Shown here in pieces: positions 26,954 to 33,311 of a stretch of 33,311 nt of DNA; position 1 is the first letter of the stretch; each line of letters begins with the position of its first letter. The notes below the pieces were generated by a model. It saw only the letters and a program-made list of their open reading frames with translations. It did not search any database and was not told where the DNA came from. Origin of the DNA: Leptospira broomii serovar Hurstbridge str. 5399 (GTDB lineage Bacteria; Spirochaetota; Leptospiria; Leptospirales; Leptospiraceae); the NCBI RefSeq assembly GCF_000243715.2, contig NZ_AHMO02000002.1, forward strand, positions 1 to 33,311, read 5' to 3'. Both the position numbers and the translations under genes were made by a program.

Positions 26954-27257
26954 AAATCGCAAAAATCTCTCTAAGGCAAATGAGATTTATTTCCGAATAT
27001 TTCTCGATTCGAAAGCGAATCCGTCGACGGTCCTGGCTCTGACAATCATACATATCGGTTCGTCGAAATACCGCAACGAATCGTACCGCAAGCGCATCGA
27101 CCGGAATAGGAATGAATCATATTTATTCTCCATCTGAAAGTTATAAAAAAATCAGATGCTCAATATCTCAATGTAATTAGATCACCGAAATTTGTATTAA
27201 TAGAAGATTGCCGCCCGATTCCAAGAACGATTTGATTCTTCTTCAACATCGTTCGGC
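26954..27257. other. Gene-free stretch after the cyclase
   Basis: 304 bp. AAATCTC and GAGATTT (about 26963-26991) could pair right after the stop as a weak hairpin without a T run. Nothing else recognised. Confidence 0.4.
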
Positions 27258-27434
27258 CTATCCCATGAAAGAACTAGGCGACGTGGAGGAAACCTTACCG
27301 ATAATATCGATCGTCCATTTATCATCGATACGTTCATGCCTCCATTCCGAACCGGGCTTCAGTATTGAAACGTACTCGTGAGCGGGCTTGTCGTTCGTCG
27401 GATCAAACCTAGCTACATGCCTTAGATATTTCAA
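27258..27434 (-). CDS. Possible 58-codon ORF coupled to the SRPBCC gene
   Basis: The frame starts at TTG 27432-27434, which overlaps the TGA of the SRPBCC gene, and has GGAG 5 nt upstream inside that gene. It reads RFDPTNDKPAHEYVSILKPG, then SEWRHERIDDKWTIDIIGK, and stops at TAG 27258. Composition is protein-like and the coupling is good, but I recognise no family. It could equally be the remnant of a longer third operon gene. Confidence 0.35.
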   Translation of the reverse strand: MKYLRHVARFDPTNDKPAHEYVSILKPGSEWRHERIDDKWTIDIIGKVSSTSPSSFMG

Positions 27435-27946
27435 GCGATCTCCAACAATAGTTTATCGAGTTCTTGGCAACATACTGCCCAACCGTCGACCATGCCTGTT
27501 TCGAGTACCATCTTACGCACTTCGGCTGAAGAAAATTTACATACGTGTGTCATGAGCGTTCCATTACCTTCAATCGTGAAGGTACGCGACTCGACGGTAG
27601 CATTCGGATCTTCGAGAGCATTCGGATTGAAGGCCGACATGTCCACCGCGTAATTCTCGGTATTTGTTATCGTCTCAGGTACGATCACTTCCCGAAATGT
27701 TCCATAAACGCAAAATTTGTTTTTATTTGAGTCTACGTAGACAAATAGGTATTTGCCGCCAATCTTAAGATCGACCTCGCAAGTTTCAAGCCTTGAGCCT
27801 TCGGGGCCAATCAGCCACCGGCGCATTAACTCGGGCTTGGTATGGCAGTCGAATACCAATTTACGCGGTGCGGCGAAGTAGCGTGTGAGCACGGCTTCCG
27901 TTTCGCCTCGAAGTTCTATCTTCAATTCTTTTTGATCTGCTTTCAT
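27431..27946 (-). CDS. SRPBCC (AHSA1/CalC-like) START-fold protein
   Basis: 171 residues from ATG 27944-27946, with AGGAG about 9 nt upstream; the open frame extends further but the extra 26 codons overlap the ArsR gene. Typical AHSA1 features: LTRYFAAPRKLVFDCHTKPE near the start, RRWLIGPEG, CEVDLKIGGKYLFVY, YGTFREVIVPETI, and a long C-terminal helix (GWAVCCQELDKLLLEI). The fold forms a hydrophobic pocket for small lipophilic molecules; the ligand is unknown. Its ATG overlaps the stop of the ArsR gene (ATGA). This regulator plus SRPBCC pair is common in bacteria. The two genes look GC-richer than the surroundings, which may mean transfer. Confidence 0.88.
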   Translation of the reverse strand: MKADQKELKIELRGETEAVLTRYFAAPRKLVFDCHTKPELMRRWLIGPEGSRLETCEVDLKIGGKYLFVYVDSNKNKFCVYGTFREVIVPETITNTENYAVDMSAFNPNALEDPNATVESRTFTIEGNGTLMTHVCKFSSAEVRKMVLETGMVDGWAVCCQELDKLLLEIA

Positions 27947-28287
27947 TTTTGTTGGTCTCCTATTGTTTGCATGGTCTTCAATTCCTCGAGTAGTCCATCG
28001 AGTGCTTGATAGCGCTTCTCCCACATCTGGCGGTATTTCTCAATCCAATCTGTGGCTTTTTTGAGCGGAGCAGTTTCAAGTCGTCGCGGACGCGCCTGCG
28101 CGCGGATCGTAGTTGAGACAAGGCCGGCCTGCTCCAAAACTTTGAGGTGGCGCGAGATGGCCGGCTGGCTCATTTTAAAGGGTTTAGCGAGCTCCATAAC
28201 CGTTAATTCGCCTTTCGCGAGACGCATCAGTATCGCGCGGCGGGTGGAGTCTGCGAGGGCGGCAAAGGTAGAGTCGAGCTGTTGCAT
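27943..28287 (-). CDS. ArsR-family repressor paired with the SRPBCC gene
   Basis: 114 residues. Classic winged helix: FAALADSTRRAILMRLAKGE, TVMELAKPFKMSQPAISRHL (recognition helix) and KVLEQAGLVSTT with the wing. No CxC metal motif is present in the third helix, so it is probably not metal-sensing, as is usual for regulators paired with AHSA1 genes. Overlaps the next gene by 4 bp. No ribosome site precedes its ATG, and the promoter lies so close that the message may be nearly leaderless. A palindrome over the -10 box suggests autorepression. Confidence 0.9.
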   Translation of the reverse strand: MQQLDSTFAALADSTRRAILMRLAKGELTVMELAKPFKMSQPAISRHLKVLEQAGLVSTTIRAQARPRRLETAPLKKATDWIEKYRQMWEKRYQALDGLLEELKTMQTIGDQQK

Positions 28288-28304
28288 AGTTAATATGTTA
28301 TATA

Positions 28305-28334
28305 AATATATGGCTATATATTGAAATACGTCAA
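28305..28334 (-). promoter_or_regulatory. Promoter and operator of the ArsR-SRPBCC operon
   Basis: Minus-strand TTGACG (28329-28334), an 17-18 nt spacer, and ATATAT/TATATT as -10. The perfect palindrome AATATAT-AGCC-ATATATT (28305-28322) covers the -10, the usual place for ArsR-type control. Confidence 0.7.
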
Positions 28335-28653
28335 GTCTTTTACCCCTTTTTCGACGGAGACGCAGCTATGATCCTCATGCAAGACTTCGAGATTCTCTAA
28401 CACGAGCCCGGCAAAATGCAGCTCGGTTGCTCTAATAAAAACGCGTGCAAAAAAGTCGCGGACCCAAAGAGAAAGGGGTATCTGAGAAGATTAAGATCAC
28501 GCAGGGGAAAATCGCAGGTACACGGTGACGGAAGACCTTAACTCATTTGCAGCCGGGCATTCCGGGAAGCAGCCGGATCTTTTTTTGCATGTACGATCGA
28601 TAGTCATTTCAAACCTTAATCTCTTCGTTGAAAAGTAAAAGTATTCAGAAAAA
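28335..28653. other. Gene-free stretch
   Basis: 319 bp between the ArsR promoter and a pseudogene. Short open frames only, with no start signal or recognisable motif. Confidence 0.4.
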
Positions 28654-28971
28654 TTGAAGCCCAAGACTTGGATGGAAGCTAGAAAAAAGGTCGAGCGTCA
28701 ATTCTTAGAAGCAATCAGCGATATCGAAAAGTTAGATCCTGCCTGGTCCGGAGCGCTGGTTTGAATCAATGAAGAATATTTTCTTCGACCGCCGAATAGC
28801 TGGAACATTGCTGAAGAAAAGGTTGGAAAGCAATTCGCGGAGATAAATGGGGCATGCCGCGACTCATCCACCGACTTTAACTCAACTAATCGTTTAAGTA
28901 AAAATAAAATCGACGAGCTAAGTCGAAACGTTCCTCACGGTCTTAAGACGCGTAAAATCTTATATAATTAA
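28654..28971 (+). pseudogene. Remnant ORF interrupted by an in-frame TGA
   Basis: From TTG 28654 or ATG 28672 one frame runs MEARKKVERQFLEAISDIEK and LDPAWSGALV, meets TGA at 28762-28764, then continues INEEYFLRPPNSWNIAEEKV and onwards to TAA 28969. Sequence on both sides is protein-like (charged helix pattern), so a nonsense mutation in a gene of about 100 codons is the simplest reading. No family recognised, and no sign of selenocysteine machinery. Confidence 0.35.
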
Positions 28972-28993
28972 ATTCATTCCAGATTAAAAACAT

Positions 28994-29827
28994 CTACTCC
29001 GGATTCCAAGAATTCTCCAAAGTCTCCACATCCCTTTCCCAAACCGGAGCGTCATACGTAAACTTTTCGATTGCCCGACTCCGGGGACTGGGGAAAACCC
29101 ACCAAGCGTCCATCGTCCAAAAAGAATTATCCGTAACTACCTCTTTTATCAGATTCAATTTTGCATCATAGATCCTAAAAGTAGAAACCGTTTTCATTTC
29201 TTGAATAGCAGGAAGGGTTCCTAGAGTGAATAGGCTAATCATACTCGTCGGAACCGTGAGTATCGCACCCAACAAAGTATAATATCTAAATCGAGGGTCA
29301 AAAATGCCGACAGCGTAGTAGTCCACGTTCCTTTTTCGTAATTGAAAGGAATTCGATTTAGGATCCCAGTCCAAAACTTCGCAAAGATCCGGGATCGCTC
29401 CCGCCTCAGACTTATTATAATAAAAATTTATGAATTCTTTAATCCGCTCTTGAGGCGCGTCCGTATCTAAACCGGATGCTGGGAAATTCCGAATAGGTTC
29501 TCCCCACGAAATTCCACCTAAGACTTGATCGAATTTAGGGACGACCATGACATGCTTTGAAACAACGTTCCGCCTACCTTTAAAATAAGCGGCGTTAAAC
29601 TTTTTACCGTACTGATTCGCAAGTTCTATATTGCAAGTCGCGGTTAGCCAACCGTTTATCTTTTCTCCGACTAGTATCGAACGGTAAGGATGAAATCCCA
29701 CAAGTGCGACTTTAGATTTTTGCCCTATCCGTTCCTTACGAACCGGAGCAGGACCTACGAAATTCATCGAAGTACAGGAAATCATTGCGAATAAGGAAAC
29801 GACGAGAAGGATACGGCTTCGAATCAT
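28994..29827 (-). CDS. Lipoprotein of unknown function
   Basis: 277 residues with signal peptide MIRSRILLVVSLFAMIS and lipid Cys18 (a spirochaete-style lipobox). GGAG lies about 9 nt before the ATG. The mature part has a strand (SKVALVGFHPYRSILVGEKI), a region with ARG/LYS-rich loops, YYAVGIFDPRFRYYTLLGAI followed by a hydrophobic LTVPTSMISLFTLGTLPAI that could be a membrane-inserting hairpin, and an aromatic C-terminus (FWTMDAWWVFPSPRSR). It resembles the many lineage-restricted Leptospira lipoproteins, but I cannot name it. It stands alone. Confidence 0.75.
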   Translation of the reverse strand: MIRSRILLVVSLFAMISCTSMNFVGPAPVRKERIGQKSKVALVGFHPYRSILVGEKINGWLTATCNIELANQYGKKFNAAYFKGRRNVVSKHVMVVPKFDQVLGGISWGEPIRNFPASGLDTDAPQERIKEFINFYYNKSEAGAIPDLCEVLDWDPKSNSFQLRKRNVDYYAVGIFDPRFRYYTLLGAILTVPTSMISLFTLGTLPAIQEMKTVSTFRIYDAKLNLIKEVVTDNSFWTMDAWWVFPSPRSRAIEKFTYDAPVWERDVETLENSWNPE

Positions 29828-30152
29828 GGAAAATTTCTCCGATGAGTGACTCAGAAATGAGTAGATTTCCCTGCGATTCCCTCGATGTCCAATATTTTAA
29901 AAATCTCAAAACGGTAAAACGTTATACCGAGACTCGAAAAAATACCAAGCCGACATTTCCAATTCTAATAAAGATAAATCAAACCTTGAAAAGTTTAAAA
30001 AAACATAATAGTGAAATAAACTAAATTTAAAAGATTCTTTTTTTTTCACCGCGGAGCCCGCTGAACGGTTTTTCATCTTCAAAACCGAAATCCGCATTCT
30101 GTTTGATTCCTCAAAGAAGTTTTTCCTGGTCCTTACTAATTCCAACTCGATT
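29828..30152. other. Gene-free AT-rich stretch
   Basis: 325 bp upstream of the lipoprotein gene, holding its promoter. An A-rich 79-codon frame on the plus strand and one on the minus strand overlap each other; neither has a family match or good start signal. Confidence 0.4.
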
Positions 30153-30353
30153 CTATTCGATATAGTGATGCACGATTTGACTACAAAGCGGACATTCGCG
30201 CCAATATTTCAAATGAATCCGATCAAGGCTTTCTTTTCGATTTCGGAGGACCTCCGTCCGATATTCTATATTGCCAATCTTAAGCGCGCATTTAGGAGAA
30301 GGTGGAAAGATTGCCCTTGTTAGCGCCACTTGGCTTTTGCCTTTTTTCTTCAT
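30153..30353 (-). pseudogene. Cassette stub: 15 codons of a toxin module joined to an unrelated tail
   Basis: The first 15 codons, MKKKGKSQVALTRAI, and the 160 bp before them are nearly identical to the module at 33137. After that the sequence is unrelated: FPPSPKCALKIGNIEYRTEV and later YWRECPLCSQIVHHYIE, with a CxxC pair. The 66-codon fusion is probably the scar of a deletion or insertion that removed the module body. The tail may be the end of another lost gene. Confidence 0.6.
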
Positions 30354-30513
30354 TTTGGGCAGCCCCCTTCACTTCGTTCCGGGTCACGCTGCTCCGGGCT
30401 TCGCGTTCGCTACGGTCTCAGCGGCTCTTTGCTTTTAATATTAACCGTTACCCGCAAACGCTGCGACTGCTTCGCACCCGACACATCGTTGCCGCGGGGG
30501 AGGACAGAAAATT
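30309..30513 (-). repeat. 205-bp leader repeat, copy A
   Basis: Matches 33093-33298 with a few substitutions in the first 30 bp and one extra G in the other copy. GC-rich and full of short inverted repeats on the minus strand (GCGAAGCAGTCGCAGCG, CGAACGCGAAGCCCGGAGCA), ending in an ATG. It lies directly before the stub. Confidence 0.95.
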
Positions 30514-30792
30514 CTAACTTTTATTCTTTAAAATCAATATCAAAATCTCTGAACCCTTCCACTTCAATCTTATTTATTACTTCCTAACGTTCACGAAACG
30601 ACTACTTGATTCCTTTCAGTGTAAGTAGATGTTGCTTCATGAATCTTAGATTTTGTAAAGAACCCCGAAAAGGAATCGACAAAATAAGAAAAAATAAAAA
30701 AAGAGTTAGGTTAAAATTCTGAACGATTTACGAAAAATTACCGTAAAGAGTTATAAAACTTCCTAGAAAGAAAATTTACAAGACGCTATTAC

Positions 30793-32301
30793 ATGACAAT
30801 CAAAACCTGGAATTTCAACTGGAAACGAATCCTAGAAAATAAAGAAGATTTTTGGAAGATTTCAATCTTCGTCTATTTTTTATTGATCCCTTTTTTTGTT
30901 CAATTGTTTATAACTTCATTTATCGACGATACGTATATCACCTTAACGTATGTCCGAAATCTTTCCGAGCATTTTGAATGGGGGATGTATCCCGGACTTC
31001 CTTCAAACTCGGCATCGTCCCCCCTGAATGTGATCTTATTATCGCTCATTAACGTACTCGTACGGGACCCAGAACTCTCAGTTTTCATCTTCACAGTCTT
31101 CATACATTACCTATTTTTCATCGTTTCTTACCAAATCGGTAAAATCTTAAATCTTTCCCGATTATTCGCATTTACGCTCAGTTTTATATTCTTATTTAAT
31201 CCCTTAATCATCTCCACGATGGGACTCGAGAGCGCTCTTCTAATTCTTATTTTTTTTCTGAGCATTCTACTCTATCTAAAAGATTCGACGTATTGGTTCG
31301 GACTGGCTATCGGCTTCTTGTATTTAACCAGACCAGATGCAGTCCTACTCGCTTTCCCCTTTTGGTTAACAAGTAAAGGAATTAAAAGAAAGCTTCTTTC
31401 TCCGGTTTTAGCCTTAGTTGTCGTCCTTCCATGGCTTTTCTTTAGTTGGCAGCATTTTGGATCTTTTTTCCCCGATACACTTTTAATTAAAAAAATAGAA
31501 AAAACATGGGGAGGAGGATATGGATTCAAAAATGGATGGCTCCTTTATTTCAATTCATATACTAGAGAAAGCATTTTCTCCATTCTTCCTTTACTTCTTT
31601 TTGCGCCCGCATTCTTTTTTTTGAAAAAACCGTTTAATCCGATCCATAAATTAGGAATGCTTGTCCTCGCGTCCGGGGTTATTCATTATTTTGCATTCTC
31701 AACCCTAAAAGTACCGCCGTATCATTGGTATTATGCGCCATTCCTGATATGCTTAAATTCCAGTGTAACTATTTTATTTTTTGCAAATAACTTACGCAAA
31801 AAAATTCGAATCATTTGGATTTTCCTCATGCTCTTATTACAGCTAATCGGATTCGCCTGGACTGGTAAAGAGACCGGAGGCTTTTCGGAAATGCCAATTT
31901 ACACAAATTGGTCAAGTAGAAATGGTTATAAACGTCTTGCAGAAGAAATTGATCGGAAGATAAAAACAAAGACGTATATTGGTTTGTTTGCTGAAATGGG
32001 AACCCTCGCATATTTTTCCAAAAATGGAATTTTCATTAATGAATTTTCGGACCGAACAGAGTTTATCAAGTTATATCGATTCCTAGAAATAAAAAATGAC
32101 ACGGTACATCCGATCGTTTCTCTTTTTATTAGAATAATGTTTTATAATATAAAAAGAATCCAGGACGAATACCCCATCATCAAGAAGCCTCCTTACATCA
32201 TTTTGGCAAACCCTTCAGAAACCAAATCACTTGAGTTGATTGGCGAAACTTCTTCGAAGTGGGCACCAATCTTAAAGCTTTATATTAAAGAGAATCATTA
32301 G
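30793..32301 (+). CDS. GT-C type membrane glycosyltransferase
   Basis: 502 residues with about ten membrane helices. The first outer loop has IDDTYITLTYVRNLSEHFEW followed by SASSPLNVILL, the hallmark of GT-C enzymes that take sugars from polyprenyl phosphates: the acidic pair D45-D46 is the expected catalytic site, and the same loop occurs in arabinosyl/mannosyl-transferase-like proteins as 'DDAYIxxRYxxN'. A further TRPDA motif lies in a membrane segment. The C-terminal 130 residues form a soluble domain. Likely adds a sugar to a lipid, polysaccharide or protein outside the membrane. It has no operon partner and a weak ribosome site. It lies between two toxin-module fragments, and its last codons overlap the hinge relic on the other strand. 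Confidence 0.75.
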   Translation: MTIKTWNFNWKRILENKEDFWKISIFVYFLLIPFFVQLFITSFIDDTYITLTYVRNLSEHFEWGMYPGLPSNSASSPLNVILLSLINVLVRDPELSVFIFTVFIHYLFFIVSYQIGKILNLSRLFAFTLSFIFLFNPLIISTMGLESALLILIFFLSILLYLKDSTYWFGLAIGFLYLTRPDAVLLAFPFWLTSKGIKRKLLSPVLALVVVLPWLFFSWQHFGSFFPDTLLIKKIEKTWGGGYGFKNGWLLYFNSYTRESIFSILPLLLFAPAFFFLKKPFNPIHKLGMLVLASGVIHYFAFSTLKVPPYHWYYAPFLICLNSSVTILFFANNLRKKIRIIWIFLMLLLQLIGFAWTGKETGGFSEMPIYTNWSSRNGYKRLAEEIDRKIKTKTYIGLFAEMGTLAYFSKNGIFINEFSDRTEFIKLYRFLEIKNDTVHPIVSLFIRIMFYNIKRIQDEYPIIKKPPYIILANPSETKSLELIGETSSKWAPILKLYIKENH

Positions 32302-32366
32302 AGATTAAAACATCTTCAGCTACTACTTTAGTTTTTGCGAGGCTCAGGTCTTTCCAAAATCGATCC
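32285..32366 (-). pseudogene. Second copy of a toxin hinge segment
   Basis: On the minus strand the frame RDRFWKDLSLAKTKVVAED ends at TAA 32285-32287. DLSLAKTKV repeats the end of the module upstream (DQLSLAKTKVADES, 32410-32450), and the DNA CTTTAGTTTT-x-GCGAG is shared about 97 bp apart. It is probably what remains of a further module or of the lost toxin tip. Confidence 0.55.
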
Positions 32367-32393
32367 CTAAGAAGATGAGTCTGACAGTATTTT

Positions 32394-33137
32394 TTAGTTT
32401 GCTATATCTGCGCTTTCATCTGCTACTTTAGTTTTCGCGAGACTCAGCTGATCCGGGGTCACCGGCCAAGAACTCGGATCATAGGGTCTCTCATTCGAAG
32501 TACCGCTCGTCCGCTCCGTCTGCCTCATCTCAGGAATATACTGATCTCCCCCGGCCATCGCCTGGTTCTGGTTCACATCCGCATAAAAGTTATTGTTAAA
32601 CGTAGCATTACCGAAACTACCAGGATCATTCAGATTCCCGGTCACCGACACCGCTGTCGCATTATAATCCGTCGCACTGATTGTCGTATCCCCATTCCCC
32701 GAGATCGTCACCGAACCTCCCAGTTGAGTCTCCTCTTCCGTTCTCTGATATGTCAAGCTCGGACCCTGGTGTTGCCCCACATTCACCATCACTCCGTTCG
32801 GATTTCCTCCCGTCATGTTGATGCTGCCACTGAACCCGCTTGCCGGATCATACTTTAAATTACCAGCTTTCGTGCCTATGTTAAACGAAGTAGTGCCGTG
32901 CTCTGAAAAATTGGTTCCCACGTTCAACGTCGATGGACCCACACTCACTCCGCCTCCGAATCCACCCTCGTCGCTATACGATACGTTTACATTCAACCCG
33001 TAGGGGTTCATATACGCGCTACCCACTCCGCTGATCGCTCCGGTCAGTGCTCCCTTCAGTCCTCCGTTCTCGTAACCCTGCGCTCCTTGCAAGATCGCTT
33101 TGGTTAACGCTACTTGGCTTTTGCCTTTTTTCTTCAT
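32394..33137 (-). CDS. Headless C-terminal module of a TIGR04388-like protein, without toxin domain
   Basis: 247 residues with no signal peptide. MKKKGKSQVALTKAI opens a glycine-rich linker (GGLKGALTGAISGVGSAYM). Then come beta repeats (NVNVSYSDEGGFGGGVSVG, TTSFNIGTKAGNLKY, GSINMTGG) like those at residues 1480-1640 of the giant protein, and a hinge RPYDPSSWPVTPDQLSLAKT matching NDRSSWP there. The frame stops 23 residues after the Pro of SSWP, so the effector domain is missing. Either a silent donor cassette or a decayed orphan; the conserved leader in front favours a cassette. Expression is doubtful because no strong ribosome site or promoter is visible. Confidence 0.7.
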   Translation of the reverse strand: MKKKGKSQVALTKAILQGAQGYENGGLKGALTGAISGVGSAYMNPYGLNVNVSYSDEGGFGGGVSVGPSTLNVGTNFSEHGTTSFNIGTKAGNLKYDPASGFSGSINMTGGNPNGVMVNVGQHQGPSLTYQRTEEETQLGGSVTISGNGDTTISATDYNATAVSVTGNLNDPGSFGNATFNNNFYADVNQNQAMAGGDQYIPEMRQTERTSGTSNERPYDPSSWPVTPDQLSLAKTKVADESADIAN

Positions 33138-33298
33138 TTTGGGCAGCCCCCTTCACTTCGTTCCGGGTCACGCTGCTCCGGGCTTCGCGTTCGCTACGGT
33201 CTCAGCGGCTCTTTGCTTTTAATATTAACCGTTACCCGCAAACGCTGCGACTGCTTCGCACCCGACACATCGTTGCCGCGGGGGGAGGACAGAAAATT
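33093..33298 (-). repeat. 205-bp leader repeat, copy B
   Basis: Same sequence as 30309-30513, here in front of the full headless module. The homology stops after GGACAGAAAATT, 13 bp before the window end, so its outer boundary is the same at both places, which marks it as a discrete element. Confidence 0.95.
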
Positions 33299-33311
33299 TA
33301 GACTGAGATAT

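Noticed and set aside
28654..28971. Selenoprotein reading through TGA 28762
   Set aside because: No hairpin resembling a SECIS follows the TGA, and neighbouring ORFs are also decayed, so a nonsense mutation is simpler.
30302..30587. Plus-strand open frames in the 205-bp leader (also at 33047-33301)
   Set aside because: They appear in both copies only because the DNA is repeated, and they have no ribosome site or family features.
30153..33298. Insertion sequence bounded by the 205-bp repeats
   Set aside because: No transposase lies between them, only a glycosyltransferase and module fragments. The repeats are direct, with no terminal inverted repeats seen.

Overview
The window most likely comes from a Leptospira-type spirochaete. 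The evidence is a giant secreted protein of the kind I know from Leptospira (TIGR04388 'extended-length' family), many lipoproteins with loose spirochaetal lipoboxes, a membrane AraC regulator of the 7TMR-DISM type, a GAF-rich adenylate/guanylate cyclase, a PilZ protein, and a mid-low GC content. The species cannot be fixed from the sequence. It is an accessory region, full of duplicated blocks, relics and tandem repeats, with long gene-poor gaps.

Left part (1-9.6 kb, minus strand): a 2096-residue secreted protein (3250-9540) carries a conserved core and a papain-fold (CHAP or NlpC/P60-like) domain at its extreme C-terminus. An 11-bp overlap leads into a small protein with a signal peptide (2673-3260). 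I read this pair as a polymorphic peptidoglycan-hydrolase toxin with a periplasmic immunity protein. Beyond it lies a hairpin-rich leader and then a headless, frameshifted second copy of the core (1-2471) that runs off the window. At the right end (32394-33137) a headless C-terminal module of the same type has its own leader. A leader copy with only a 15-codon stub lies at 30153-30513, and a hinge relic at 32285-32366. Together they look like a cassette store around a CDI/Rhs-like modular toxin.

Middle-left (9.8-13.9 kb): a small lipoprotein gene, its terminator and about 29 tandem copies of a 40-42 bp unit. A second, decayed version (lipoprotein 3' end, terminator, about 8 units) lies 3 kb further on. 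Between them sits an AT-rich three-gene operon of unknown function with a palindromic operator over its promoter.

Centre (13.9-27 kb): an AttH/CrtC-like lipocalin-fold protein, a PilZ protein, a response-regulator fragment, a membrane-bound AraC regulator, a broken small membrane-protein gene, two tandemly duplicated seven-bladed beta-propeller lipoproteins, and a large cyclase with two related membrane sensor halves and three GAF domains.

Right part (27-33.3 kb): a translationally coupled ArsR-SRPBCC (AHSA1) pair with a clear self-regulating operator, a pseudogene, a lipoprotein of unknown function, a GT-C glycosyltransferase, and the cassette fragments described above.
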